Source: Pseudomonadota bacterium (lineage in GTDB: Bacteria > Pseudomonadota > Alphaproteobacteria > Dongiales > Dongiaceae). From it: DNA of 64,000 bases. A model generated the notes under the pieces. The model was not told the origin of the DNA, did not search any database, and was given only the letters and a program-made list of their open reading frames with translations. A program made the position numbers and the translations under genes. Shown here piece by piece: positions 49,280-58,236 of this stretch. How positions within the stretch are numbered: the first letter of the stretch is position 1; the number at the start of each line of letters is the position of its first letter. The stretch lies in NCBI GenBank assembly GCA_016183985.1, contig JACPDN010000015.1:1-64000 (forward strand), read 5' to 3'.

Positions 49280-50695
49280 ATGATGAGTTCCTCTGATTCT
49301 GCCGCGCCGGCCACTTGGCGCAGCCTGTTCGGCCACGGTCTCGGCCTCTATGTCATCATGCTCAATCTCGGCATCGGGCTGCATGCGGTGGACGTCTTCG
49401 TCGTCTCGACCGTCATGCCCGATGTGGTGCGCGATCTGGGTGGCGCTCATTTCTATGCCTGGTCGACCATGCTCTACATGGTGGCCTCGATCATCGGTGC
49501 CGCCGCGACGGCACCGCTGCGTTTGCGCTTTGGCGGCAGGCGCGCCTATTGCGCGGGCGCCATCTTGTTCCTGATCGGCTCGGCCAGCTGTGCTACCGCG
49601 CCGCGGATGGAGCTCTTCATCCTCGCACGCTTCGTGCAGGGCTTTGGCGGCGGCATCGTGCTGTCACGCTCCATGGCCATGGTAGGCGAACTTTTTCCCG
49701 AACATCTCAAGAAGCCGATCCTCGCCCTCATCTCCTCGACCTGGGGTGTGGCTGCGCTGATTGGCCCGGCACTCGGCGGCACATTCGCGGCGTTTGATTT
49801 CTGGCGTGGTGCCTTCTGGTTCAACCTTCCCTTCGTGTTGCTGTTCCTTGGCGTGGCCTTGACACGCCTGCCGGCTGACAAGGCGCAGAAGGGCAATGTG
49901 CCGCAATTCCCCTTTGGCCGGTTGCTGTTGCTGAGTGCTGGCGTCATCAGCATCGGCGTCGCTAGCGAGGGCGCCGATCTTACGCAACGTATTGGCCTGA
50001 TTACGCTCGCGCTCATTCTCGTCTTCGTCACCTTTCTGATCGATCGGCGTGGTCTCAACCGCATCTTCCCCAGTCAACCTCTGTCCTGGGCAACCACGAC
50101 CGGCACCGGTTATTGGGTGATGTTCCTCGCCTCCATGACTCATACGGTGATCGGCGTGTTCCTGCCGCTGGCCCTGCAGGAATTGCACGGCCAATCCCCC
50201 ATCGCTGCCGGCTATATGATGGCAACGCTCGCCATCGGCTGGACCGCGGCTTCGGTCTTCACCGCGAAATGGCAAGGATCCAAGGCTTTTGCGGCAATGG
50301 TCTGCGGCCTCACCTTCTGCATCGTCGGGCTGATCTCCCTGGCTTTCGGCGTCGTCGCACTGCCACCGGTCGCGATTGCCGCATTCAACGGCCTGGTCGG
50401 CATCGGCCTCGGCAGTTCCAACCTGCATGTGGTCGCGGCCACCATGCGCCATGCAGCCAAGGGCGAGGAATCCATCACGGCGTCCTCGATCCCCACCATG
50501 CGCTCGCTAGGCATCGCCTTCGGTGCGGCGACAGCCGGTACCATCGCCAATGGTGCCGGCCTTACCGACGCGCTGGCACCGGAGGATGTCGCCCGCGCCG
50601 TGACCTGGGTGCTTTCCGTGGGCGCCCTGGCGCCGATCTTGGGATTGGCCTTCGTGCTGCGCTTCATTGCGTTGGTGAAGCGGCACGTCCTCTAG
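49280..50695 (+). CDS. MFS transporter (DHA2-like drug resistance type)
   Basis: Multi-TM; VSTVMPDVVRDLGGAHFYAWSTMLYMVASIIGAAATAPLRLRFGGRRAYCAGAILFLIGS. Confidence 0.9.
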   Translation: MMSSSDSAAPATWRSLFGHGLGLYVIMLNLGIGLHAVDVFVVSTVMPDVVRDLGGAHFYAWSTMLYMVASIIGAAATAPLRLRFGGRRAYCAGAILFLIGSASCATAPRMELFILARFVQGFGGGIVLSRSMAMVGELFPEHLKKPILALISSTWGVAALIGPALGGTFAAFDFWRGAFWFNLPFVLLFLGVALTRLPADKAQKGNVPQFPFGRLLLLSAGVISIGVASEGADLTQRIGLITLALILVFVTFLIDRRGLNRIFPSQPLSWATTTGTGYWVMFLASMTHTVIGVFLPLALQELHGQSPIAAGYMMATLAIGWTAASVFTAKWQGSKAFAAMVCGLTFCIVGLISLAFGVVALPPVAIAAFNGLVGIGLGSSNLHVVAATMRHAAKGEESITASSIPTMRSLGIAFGAATAGTIANGAGLTDALAPEDVARAVTWVLSVGALAPILGLAFVLRFIALVKRHVL

Positions 50696-51351
50696 CCGAG
50701 CTTGGGCTTGCAGCGCGCCCAAGCGGCGCGGCGCGACAGACTGAGCCACCAGCGCGAAAGCCTGGTCGAGGCGTTGAGCGCCGTCTTTCCCTCCGGTGTC
50801 GCCATCAGATAGCCGGCGATCGGCATCAGCATGATGTCGGCAAGACTGAGATCCGCGCCGATCAAAAACTCCGACCGCTCGCCGTCATGGGAGAGCAGCG
50901 ACAATTGTTCCACGGCGAAAAGCGAATCCTGCATCGCCGGAATGATGCGCGTCACAAGACTTAGGTCCGGCACCCCGCCCAGGAACGGCACAAAGAGGCG
51001 CTGCGCGATGACCACCCCCACTGCCGACGGGGCGAGATGGGCGCGAATGACGGCCATGATCTGCGTCATCAGTGCCCGATCGCGCGGATTCTCCGGCTGC
51101 AGGATCGGCCCCGGAAATCCCTCGTCGACATAACGCAGAATCGCTTCGAGATCGAACAGCATCAATCCGGCATGGGCGAGTGTCGGCTGGCGTTCGCACA
51201 AATAGGTCAGCAGCTCGGCGAGTCGGAACCCTCCCGCCTTCAGCAAATCGGGTTCCTGCACGCCATAGATGAGGCCTTTTTCTTCGCATGCCAGGCGCGC
51301 GGCCGCCACATGGGTACCGTTGAGTGGCCCGGAAAGGAGGATTTCGGTCAT
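50692..51351 (-). CDS. Glutathione S-transferase-like protein
   Basis: GPLNGTHVAAARLACEEKGLIYGVQEPD...; C-terminal LIGADLSLADIMLMPIAGYLM. Confidence 0.8.
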   Translation of the reverse strand: MTEILLSGPLNGTHVAAARLACEEKGLIYGVQEPDLLKAGGFRLAELLTYLCERQPTLAHAGLMLFDLEAILRYVDEGFPGPILQPENPRDRALMTQIMAVIRAHLAPSAVGVVIAQRLFVPFLGGVPDLSLVTRIIPAMQDSLFAVEQLSLLSHDGERSEFLIGADLSLADIMLMPIAGYLMATPEGKTALNASTRLSRWWLSLSRRAAWARCKPKLG

Positions 51352-51435
51352 GACAGGGACGTTACCGGGCCCCTTGGCAGCCCGCAATCCCACTTGGTTA
51401 ACCACCGGGAACGCCGCAGAAAGCTGCCATTTGTC

Positions 51436-51463
51436 AGAGTATTAGCGTCGACGTTAATACTCT
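51436..51463. promoter_or_regulatory. 28-bp near-perfect palindrome (operator candidate)
   Basis: AGAGTATTAGCGTCGACGTTAATACTCT: 13 of 14 position pairs complementary; 85 bp upstream of the GST start. Confidence 0.6.
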
Positions 51464-51550
51464 ATCAACTTAATAGTGTTGCATAGCAGCAACACAGAAT
51501 TTGCTAATTTTTTCAGCATGATGACGCTTAATTAACCACTGCCCAAAGAC

Positions 51551-51579
51551 TTGACATTGCACTGCAAAATCGCCATCTT
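51551..51579 (+). promoter_or_regulatory. Sigma70-type promoter candidate for the sRNA
   Basis: TTGACA (51551-51556), 17-nt spacer, CATCTT (51574-51579). Confidence 0.6.
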
Positions 51580-51585
51580 TGGCTC

Positions 51586-51688
51586 GTGGCGACGCATTTC
51601 TCCCCTGACAGGCGTCGTCACAAGGCGCCCCTCATGGGCGTTTCCTCCCAGAACTTGGGCCGTGCCGTCAGGCACGGCCTTTTTTTCT
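51586..51688 (+). ncRNA. Candidate trans-acting sRNA: three stem-loops, CU-rich anti-SD segments, intrinsic terminator
   Basis: Stem 1 GTGGCGACGC/GCGTCGTCAC (10 bp, loop with TTCTCCCC); stem 2 AAGGCGCCC/GGGCGTTT; linker CCTCCC; terminator GGCCGTGCC-GTCA-GGCACGGCC-TTTTTTT. Located between two minus-strand genes. Confidence 0.7.
51658..51688 (+). terminator. Rho-independent terminator
   Basis: GGCCGTGCC-GTCA-GGCACGGCC followed by T-tract. Confidence 0.93.
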
Positions 51689-51723
51689 GACTGTAAAGAA
51701 ATCGGGGGGTCCGACCGGGATCG

Positions 51724-52257
51724 TTAACTCGTCGGCGTAGCCCGGTCGCCCTCGCCCAGCGCGCGCTGCATCAGAACCGTATCCACCCAGCGGCCGAATT
51801 TGAGCCCGATCGCCTTGAAGGTGCCGGTCATCTCGAATCCCAGCGCCCGGTGCACGCCAATCGAGGCCAGATTGGCCGAATCACCGATGACCGCAATCAT
51901 CTGCCGCTTGCCGCAGGCGGTCGCGTCAGTGATGAGCCGGGCGAGCAAGGCACGCCCTAGCCCTTTGCCCTGGAATCTCGGGTCGAGATAGATCGAATCC
52001 TCGACCGTGAACCGGTAGGCGCTGCGTGGGCGATAAGGTCCGGCATAGGCATAGCCGGCGATGTCGCCACCCGCGTTCTCCGCCACGACATAGGGCAGTC
52101 CCGTCTCGGCGATGGCCTGCCAGCGCCTGGTCATCTCGGCAAGATCCGGCGGCGTCTCCTCGAAGCTCGCAAGGCCGGTGCGGACGTGATGGGCATAGAC
52201 GCGCTGGATAACCGCAAGATCGCCGACGACCGCCGGTCGAATGGAAAAATCCGTCAC
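51724..52257 (-). CDS. GNAT N-acetyltransferase (phosphinothricin acetyltransferase-like)
   Basis: IRPAVVGDLAVIQRVYAHHVRTGLASFEETPPDLAEM...SIYLDPRFQGKGLGRALLARLI. Confidence 0.92.
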   Translation of the reverse strand: MTDFSIRPAVVGDLAVIQRVYAHHVRTGLASFEETPPDLAEMTRRWQAIAETGLPYVVAENAGGDIAGYAYAGPYRPRSAYRFTVEDSIYLDPRFQGKGLGRALLARLITDATACGKRQMIAVIGDSANLASIGVHRALGFEMTGTFKAIGLKFGRWVDTVLMQRALGEGDRATPTS

Positions 52258-52264
52258 AGCGCCG

Positions 52265-53200
52265 TCACCCTTTGAGCAGTTCCATCGTTTTGTCGGCCAG
52301 CATGCCGATCAGTCCCGCCATATTCGCCTGAACGGCAGCAAAGCCGGCGCTGCGTTCCAGCGAACGCTCATTGACGTAAAGCGCGCGGTTGATTTCGAGC
52401 TGCAGCACATGCACGCCCGTCGCAGGCCGGCCGTAATGCTGCGTCACATACCCGCCGGAATAAGGCGAGTTGCGCCGCATATTGGCACCGCCAGCGCGCA
52501 AATAGGCATCGACGGCAGCGGTCACCGCCGGGGCGCAGGAGGCGCCGAAGCAATCGCCCAGCACGAAGTCGACACGGCCATGCCCGCCCATGCCGCGCGG
52601 GTCGCCGTGACTGCCGACCGATGGCATCGAATGGCAATCGAGGATGAGGCAGACGCCGAACTTTTCGATCGCCTCGTTGCACAGCCCATTGAGGGCCGCG
52701 TGATAGGGCCGGTAATAGCCGGCAAGCCGCGCCTCCGCCTCGGCAAAGGCGAGCTTCCGGCGATAGATCTCGCGGTCATTGGCGCCGAGCCGCGGCACCA
52801 CGCCGAGCCCTGCCGCCACGCGGGGCGATGCCGTATTGGCCCCCGCCGGCAGCCGGTCGCTGAACATCGCGGGGTCGAGCTCCAGCGGCTCGCGGTTGAC
52901 GTCGCAGAAGCTGCGCGGGAACAGCGCCGCGAGAAGCGGCACGCCGAGATCGGGCGCTGCTCCCACGAGCTCGTCGACATAGCAGTCTTCGGACAGGCGC
53001 AGCTCCTGCCGCGTCAAGCCGGTGCTCGCCAGAAAGTCCGGCGGATAATGCTGGCCGGAATGCGGCGAGGCGATAATCAGCGGGGCCCGCCACGTCTCGG
53101 GGCGGACCAGATTGAGGATGGCGGGACCAGGGGCGTCGAGATCAAGACTCGTCACCGCACCGGCCGGCTCGCGATGGAAATCACCGTTAGGCATCCGCAC
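52265..53200 (-). CDS. N-formylglutamate amidohydrolase family protein
   Basis: PLIIASPHSGQHYPPDFL, SEDCYVDELVGAAPDLGVPLLAALFPRSFCDVNREPLELDP, LDCHSMP. Confidence 0.92.
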   Translation of the reverse strand: MRMPNGDFHREPAGAVTSLDLDAPGPAILNLVRPETWRAPLIIASPHSGQHYPPDFLASTGLTRQELRLSEDCYVDELVGAAPDLGVPLLAALFPRSFCDVNREPLELDPAMFSDRLPAGANTASPRVAAGLGVVPRLGANDREIYRRKLAFAEAEARLAGYYRPYHAALNGLCNEAIEKFGVCLILDCHSMPSVGSHGDPRGMGGHGRVDFVLGDCFGASCAPAVTAAVDAYLRAGGANMRRNSPYSGGYVTQHYGRPATGVHVLQLEINRALYVNERSLERSAGFAAVQANMAGLIGMLADKTMELLKG

Positions 53201-53453
53201 ATGGTTTAGAGAAATTCACTGCCGCTGTCACGGCCTCGGATTGCTGGGGATGGCGATTTTCCCATCGTTTTGGGCGGCCTATCCCCTTTGAAAGGCAGTG
53301 GAATTCCAGCTGAAAACGGCTGATGTGCGGGCAAGGCTTGCATTCCCTTGGCGAGGATGCTATTTCGCCACCCGCCGACCGAACGGGCCATCCCTTATAG
53401 CCCGCTCACGCCACCACCCCCGAGTTCCAGGCGGGCTGGTCGCAGGTCACGGC

Positions 53454-53528
53454 GGGCGGTTAGCTCAGCGGGAGAGCACTACCTTGACATGGTAGGGGTC
53501 ACAGGTTCAATCCCTGTACCGCCCACCA
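53454..53528 (+). tRNA. tRNA-Val (anticodon GAC), CCA encoded
   Basis: GGGCGGTTAGCTCAGCGGGAGAGCACTACCTTGACATGGTAGGGGTCACAGGTTCAATCCCTGTACCGCCCACCA folds as a cloverleaf; anticodon loop TTGACAT. Confidence 0.97.
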
Positions 53529-53641
53529 TTTATCCTCAAAAATGGCAGAACGGTCCGACGCGCCAGCCCAGCGCCACGCATGCCATTCTCGCTGCGCTGC
53601 ATCTATGGCATTTTATCGGCTTCATGAAGGTGGAGGTCGAC

Positions 53642-54025
53642 ATGGCATTTCTTCGATCGGTGTTGGTAATCGCCCTGTTTGCGGTTGTGGCGGCCTGTTC
53701 CTCTAGTGATGGGCAGGAAGGAAAAGCTGCGGCGGCATCGACCGACCCAACCGCCCCTGCCAATATCAGCCTCCGCCTCGCCCCCGACGTCTGGAACGGC
53801 TTCCAGGCCTATCTGAAGGGGATCGACAAGACCAAGCGCGGCGCCTTCGCCATCGCCAATGACGGCACCTCAGCCTCCGCTGCCGCCACTTGCGACGCCA
53901 CGGCCTGTACCGACACGCAGCAGGTCCAGGCCGAAGCCGTCAGCACCTGTGAGAACAAGGGCTCTCCCTGCATGCTCTTCGCCATAGACCGGGTGACGCA
54001 GGTTCCTTACCGCATGCCTGAATAA
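53642..54025 (+). CDS. Small lipoprotein of unknown function
   Basis: MAFLRSVLVIALFAVVAACSSSDG lipobox; possible upstream start at 53624. Confidence 0.75.
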   Translation: MAFLRSVLVIALFAVVAACSSSDGQEGKAAAASTDPTAPANISLRLAPDVWNGFQAYLKGIDKTKRGAFAIANDGTSASAAATCDATACTDTQQVQAEAVSTCENKGSPCMLFAIDRVTQVPYRMPE

Positions 54026-54398
54026 GCGCTCGCTGCTTCGGCAGCCTGTACAAGAAACGCACCTGCGAAAGCGCGCGACAGCAATACAATCCTGGGTCGA
54101 GCGCCGAGCCAAGGACCGATGTCAGGGTCAAGATGATCCCGTGCGCCTAAAGCACACCATTGTGATATCATTTACGAATATTTTTAAGTGATTTTTAGGA
54201 ATGAGTCGGCGGCCCTCCTCGTTGTCGACACGGCGCAGATCATCGACATTGCCGCCCTGTGAAGCCAGTCGATCGTGGCCGGTGGACCCGTGAGCCAAAA
54301 GGAGCGACCCCGGGCAGAGCCAAATACCGCCCGAGCGGGGGTGCCCCTGTCGATGCCTGCCGATCAACAACCATCACGCGTATAGGGGAGATAAGCAG

Positions 54399-56951
54399 AT
54401 GGCCGTCAGCTCAACTTCTTTCAGCAACACGCCCCAGGCGGGGGACGATCTCTTTTTGTCCTCCGGAACGGGTCTTACCGAAGACACGCTTGCCAAGACC
54501 GTTTGCCTCAATGTGATGGCCAACGACCTCGGCGGCGCCGCAAAGAAGCTCTATTCGCTCGATGATGGCATCGAGAACGAAGGTTCAACGAGCTCCGCCG
54601 ACCTCCTGGTCAAGGATCCGACCGGCGCCATCAGCTACAGCCAGGGTGGTGCCCGCATCTCCATCACTGAGGATGGCAAGATCTCCTATAACACAGCCGG
54701 CTGGACCGACGATTTCAAGGCAAAGCTCTCATCGCTTGGCGAAGGCGAGTCCACCTTCGACACCTTCACTTATGCGATCCAGCTGGGCAACGGCACGTTG
54801 AGCTGGGCTACCGTGCGCGTCGAGGTCGCCGGCCAGAACGATGCCCCGACCGTCAGCATCGCCGATCTTGAAGGCGCCGTGACGGAAAATGATGCAACGC
54901 CGATACTGAGCGATAGCGGCACCATCACCTTCGACGACCTCGACCTCACCGACACGCATTCCACCACCGTGACGGCGGATGGCGGCAATACGCTGGGTGG
55001 TACGTTGACGGCTCTCGTGACGACGCCAGCTACAGGTGCGGGTGCCGGCGAAGTGACCTGGATCTATAAGGTCGACAATGATCTTGCCCAGCACCTCGGG
55101 CAGGACCAGAGCGTCACCGAAAGCTTCACCATCCGCATCAGCGACCAGCATGGCGGCTATGTCGACCAGGTCGTGACCGTGACGGTCAACGGTACCAACG
55201 ATATCCCGACCGCCCATGCCGATTTCAGCATCGATACCGAGAATGCGACCCAGGTCATCGATGTCCTCGCCAACGACACCGATGTCGATGACGGCCACAG
55301 CTTCACGCTGGTCTCCGTCTCGGTGGATTCCGGCGCGGGTAGCGTCGACATCGTCGACAACAAGCTGCAATTCGATCCGGGCAGCGCTTTCGACCACCTC
55401 GCTGAGGGCGACAGCGCCGAGGTGACCGTCAGCTACACGATGCAGGACGAGTTCGGCGCGCAATCGAGCTCCACCGTCAAGATAACCGTGATCGGCACCA
55501 ATGACGCGCCGGTTATCACTTCCGACGCCACCGCCTCGGTTGCCGAGAATGCCCCGACCGACACCGTCGTCTACACGGCGGAAGGGCACGATCCGGATGA
55601 CGGCGACAGCATCGCCTGGAGCCTCGGCGGCGACGATGCGGGCCTGTTCGACATCAGTGACGCAGGCATCGTGACGCTCAAGAACCCGGCGGATTACGAG
55701 GCGGATAACAGCTACGATATCGAGGTCATCGCCACAGACGAGCACAATGTCGCGACCGTCCAGGCTGTCACTATCAATGTGCTGAACGTCAACGAGAAGC
55801 CGGTCATCGATTCCGGCGCTACGGCATCCGTCGCGGAAAACGCCGATCCCAGCACCATCGTCTATACCGCTTCCGCCACCGATCCAGATGTCGGAACCGT
55901 CATCAATTGGAGCCTCGGCGGTACCGATGCCGCGTTGTTCTCGATCGATAGCAATGGCAACGTCCGCCTTAACAGCCCGGCGGATTTCGAAACAAAATCG
56001 ACGTATCAAATCGCGGTCATCGCCAGCGATGGCTTTCTTAGCGACAGCAAGGCCGTCACCATCAGCGTCACCGACGTCAATGAGGCACCAGCCAACACGG
56101 CACCGGATGCTGCCCAGGATTCATGGGTTCTGTCCGACACCTTCATCGCACCGGGCATCATCACCGCCGACTGGTTCACCCATAACGATACGGATCCCGA
56201 TGGCAACCCGATCTATGTGACGGCGGTCAGCGGCCTGCCCGACGGACTCACCGCGCATTATGATGGCGCCGGGCATTTGGATTATGTGAGCAGTGACATT
56301 GACGGCGCCGCTGCCGGCTCCTACACGCTCACCTACACCTTGAGCGACGGCACGGCGACCGATACCGCCGATGTATCGCTGACGATTGTGCATACGACGA
56401 GCAGTACCGGCGAGAATTTCACGCTCGACGGCAACGACTTCTCCTATATCGACGGGCAGTCGGCGGCAGACACTTTGACAGGCGACCTGTCGCTGAGCGG
56501 CAATGCCGGTATCGATCGCTTCGTCGGCAGTGCCGGCGACGACACGTTGTCAGGTGGTGCCGGTGACGACATTCTGGTCGGCGGTGCCGGTTCCGATCAT
56601 TTGATCGGCGGCGCCGGTGCCGATCGGCTGACTGGAACCAATAACGGCGACTTTTTCGTCTATCAATCGACGTCCGACAGCACGCTCGCGGCCTCGGACG
56701 TGATCACCGATTTCATCCATAACAGTGACAAGATCGACCTCTCGGTGATCGATGCCGTGTCGGGCGGCGGAAACGACGCCTTCGCCTTCGGCGGCAACAA
56801 TGCCAACACGGTCGCGAACAGCGTCACCTGGTCGGAATCAAACGGCAACACGATCATCCATATCGACAACACCGGCGATACCGTCGCCGACATGCAGATC
56901 GTGCTCACCGGCACAAGCCTCAACCTGGCGGCGGGTGATTTCATACTCTAA
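54399..56951 (+). CDS. Large RTX protein with VCBS/cadherin-like repeats and T1SS-type C-terminus
   Basis: VCBS-like (AGQNDAPTVSI...), two cadherin-like repeats (APVITSDATASVAENAPTDTVVYTA..., KPVIDSGATASVAENADPSTIVYTA...), RTX nonapeptides GGAGDDILVGGAGSDHLIGGAGADRLTGTNNGDFFVY; no N-terminal signal peptide. Confidence 0.92.
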   Translation: MAVSSTSFSNTPQAGDDLFLSSGTGLTEDTLAKTVCLNVMANDLGGAAKKLYSLDDGIENEGSTSSADLLVKDPTGAISYSQGGARISITEDGKISYNTAGWTDDFKAKLSSLGEGESTFDTFTYAIQLGNGTLSWATVRVEVAGQNDAPTVSIADLEGAVTENDATPILSDSGTITFDDLDLTDTHSTTVTADGGNTLGGTLTALVTTPATGAGAGEVTWIYKVDNDLAQHLGQDQSVTESFTIRISDQHGGYVDQVVTVTVNGTNDIPTAHADFSIDTENATQVIDVLANDTDVDDGHSFTLVSVSVDSGAGSVDIVDNKLQFDPGSAFDHLAEGDSAEVTVSYTMQDEFGAQSSSTVKITVIGTNDAPVITSDATASVAENAPTDTVVYTAEGHDPDDGDSIAWSLGGDDAGLFDISDAGIVTLKNPADYEADNSYDIEVIATDEHNVATVQAVTINVLNVNEKPVIDSGATASVAENADPSTIVYTASATDPDVGTVINWSLGGTDAALFSIDSNGNVRLNSPADFETKSTYQIAVIASDGFLSDSKAVTISVTDVNEAPANTAPDAAQDSWVLSDTFIAPGIITADWFTHNDTDPDGNPIYVTAVSGLPDGLTAHYDGAGHLDYVSSDIDGAAAGSYTLTYTLSDGTATDTADVSLTIVHTTSSTGENFTLDGNDFSYIDGQSAADTLTGDLSLSGNAGIDRFVGSAGDDTLSGGAGDDILVGGAGSDHLIGGAGADRLTGTNNGDFFVYQSTSDSTLAASDVITDFIHNSDKIDLSVIDAVSGGGNDAFAFGGNNANTVANSVTWSESNGNTIIHIDNTGDTVADMQIVLTGTSLNLAAGDFIL

Positions 56952-56965
56952 GAGTTCTGCGCTGA

Positions 56966-57007
56966 ACCCCGGGCGGCGCCTTCTTGCGTCACCCGGGGTC
57001 TTTTTTT
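56966..57007 (+). terminator. Rho-independent terminator of the RTX gene
   Basis: ACCCCGGG ... CCCGGGGT followed by CTTTTTTT. Confidence 0.88.
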
Positions 57008-57114
57008 CAGTCGTCGATCCAGCCGAGTTTCTCGAGCCGTGGCTCCATCAACTCGACGATCGCCTTGGCCGTGTCCTCGGCACCTCCGCGCACGTCCGTG
57101 CCGACGACCAGCAC
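57007..57114 (-). pseudogene. Possible C-terminal gene remnant
   Basis: Minus-strand reading VLVVGTDVRGGAEDTAKAIVELMEPRLEKLGWIDD* looks like genuine C-terminal coding sequence but is cut by an in-frame TGA at 57115-57117. Confidence 0.45.
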
Positions 57115-57157
57115 TCACTCGTGCGATTTCACAACCGATCCAAAGAGCAGAGGCGCG

Positions 57158-58096
57158 TTACTTGTGCCCTTCCCAATTGGCGTACCAAGCCTTGAACAGC
57201 TTCAGTTGCGTCTCGGCAAAATGTTTCTGGCTGGCGGAGAGTTCGTCGCTGGCATTGAAGTGCAGCGCGAACTCGGGGTTTCCTTCCAGCACCATCATGT
57301 GCTTGAAGTACAGCACCAGGTCGGGCCCTTCGTCGAAGGTCGAGAGCACCATCAACGCATCATCGAGTTCCTTGGCACGCTGGCGCGCAACCACGTCGCC
57401 CTTGGCCGCCTTCTCGCACAATTCGATGAGATGCAGCACATGCTTGGGCAGCACATTGCCGATGCCGGTGATGGCGCCAGTCGCACCGCAATTGATGAAG
57501 CCATGCACCACCTGCGTATCGACGCCGACCATCAGGGTCAGTGCCTTGTCGCGGCCGGTGATGTGTTCGGCGGCATAGCTCAGCGATTTGGCGCCGCCAA
57601 ATTCCTTGAAGCCGACCAGATGCGGATACTTCGCGCGCAGTTCGAAGAACAGCTCCGCCTTGGTCTCGAAGCCGTAATAGGGGCTGTTATAGATGACCGC
57701 GGGCAGATCCACCGCCGCTTCGAGGATGCCGGCGAAATGCGCCTTCTGCGCCACCGGCACCGGACCGCGCGACAGCACGCGCGGGATCACCATCAGGCCC
57801 TTGGCGCCGACCTTTTTGGCATGCGCCGCCAGCGCCGCCGCCCGAACCGGGTTCTGCGCGCCGGTGCCGACGACGACCGGCACCCCGGCCTTCACCAGCT
57901 TCTCGACGCCTTCCATGCGCTGCTCGTCAGTGAGGAGCGGCCAATCGCCCATCGAGCCGCAATAGACCACTGCCGACATCCCTAGGCCGATCAGCTCCTG
58001 GCCCTTCTTCACCAAAGCCGAAAAATCCGGGGTCCGGTCGGGTTTGCAGGGGGTCATCAAGGCCGGGATACAGCCCCGGAAAACATTGCCGCTCAC
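57158..58096 (-). CDS. Dihydrodipicolinate synthase (DapA) family lyase/aldolase
   Basis: IPALMTPCKPDRTPDFSALVKKGQELIGLGMSAVVYCGSMGDWPLLTDEQRMEGVE; VIYNSPYYG; VGFKEFGG. Confidence 0.9.
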   Translation of the reverse strand: MSGNVFRGCIPALMTPCKPDRTPDFSALVKKGQELIGLGMSAVVYCGSMGDWPLLTDEQRMEGVEKLVKAGVPVVVGTGAQNPVRAAALAAHAKKVGAKGLMVIPRVLSRGPVPVAQKAHFAGILEAAVDLPAVIYNSPYYGFETKAELFFELRAKYPHLVGFKEFGGAKSLSYAAEHITGRDKALTLMVGVDTQVVHGFINCGATGAITGIGNVLPKHVLHLIELCEKAAKGDVVARQRAKELDDALMVLSTFDEGPDLVLYFKHMMVLEGNPEFALHFNASDELSASQKHFAETQLKLFKAWYANWEGHK

Positions 58097-58156
58097 GGTG
58101 GTCTCTCCTTAACAGGTTGAAATGGCTGTGATTTGTCGGGATCATAGACAATGAAT

Positions 58157-58168
58157 ATTGTATACAAT
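58157..58168. promoter_or_regulatory. ATTGTATACAAT palindrome upstream of the DapA-family gene; GntR/FCD-type operator candidate
   Basis: Perfect 12-bp palindrome about 60 bp upstream of the start codon in an AT-rich patch. Confidence 0.55.
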
Positions 58169-58236
58169 CTGAAATACAAATAAACCCATCCCGCTGCGAA
58201 AAGCAACAGGAGACATTGCCGCTACCTGCGAAAGGG

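Noticed and set aside
53454-54025. tRNA-Val as an integration site for a genomic island
   Set aside because: No integrase and no duplicated tRNA 3' end seen nearby; flanking genes look like core genome.
54729-56009. 426-aa minus-strand ORF
   Set aside because: Antisense to the RTX/cadherin gene; the Val/Ile/Asp-rich repeat is a mirror of the sense repeats.
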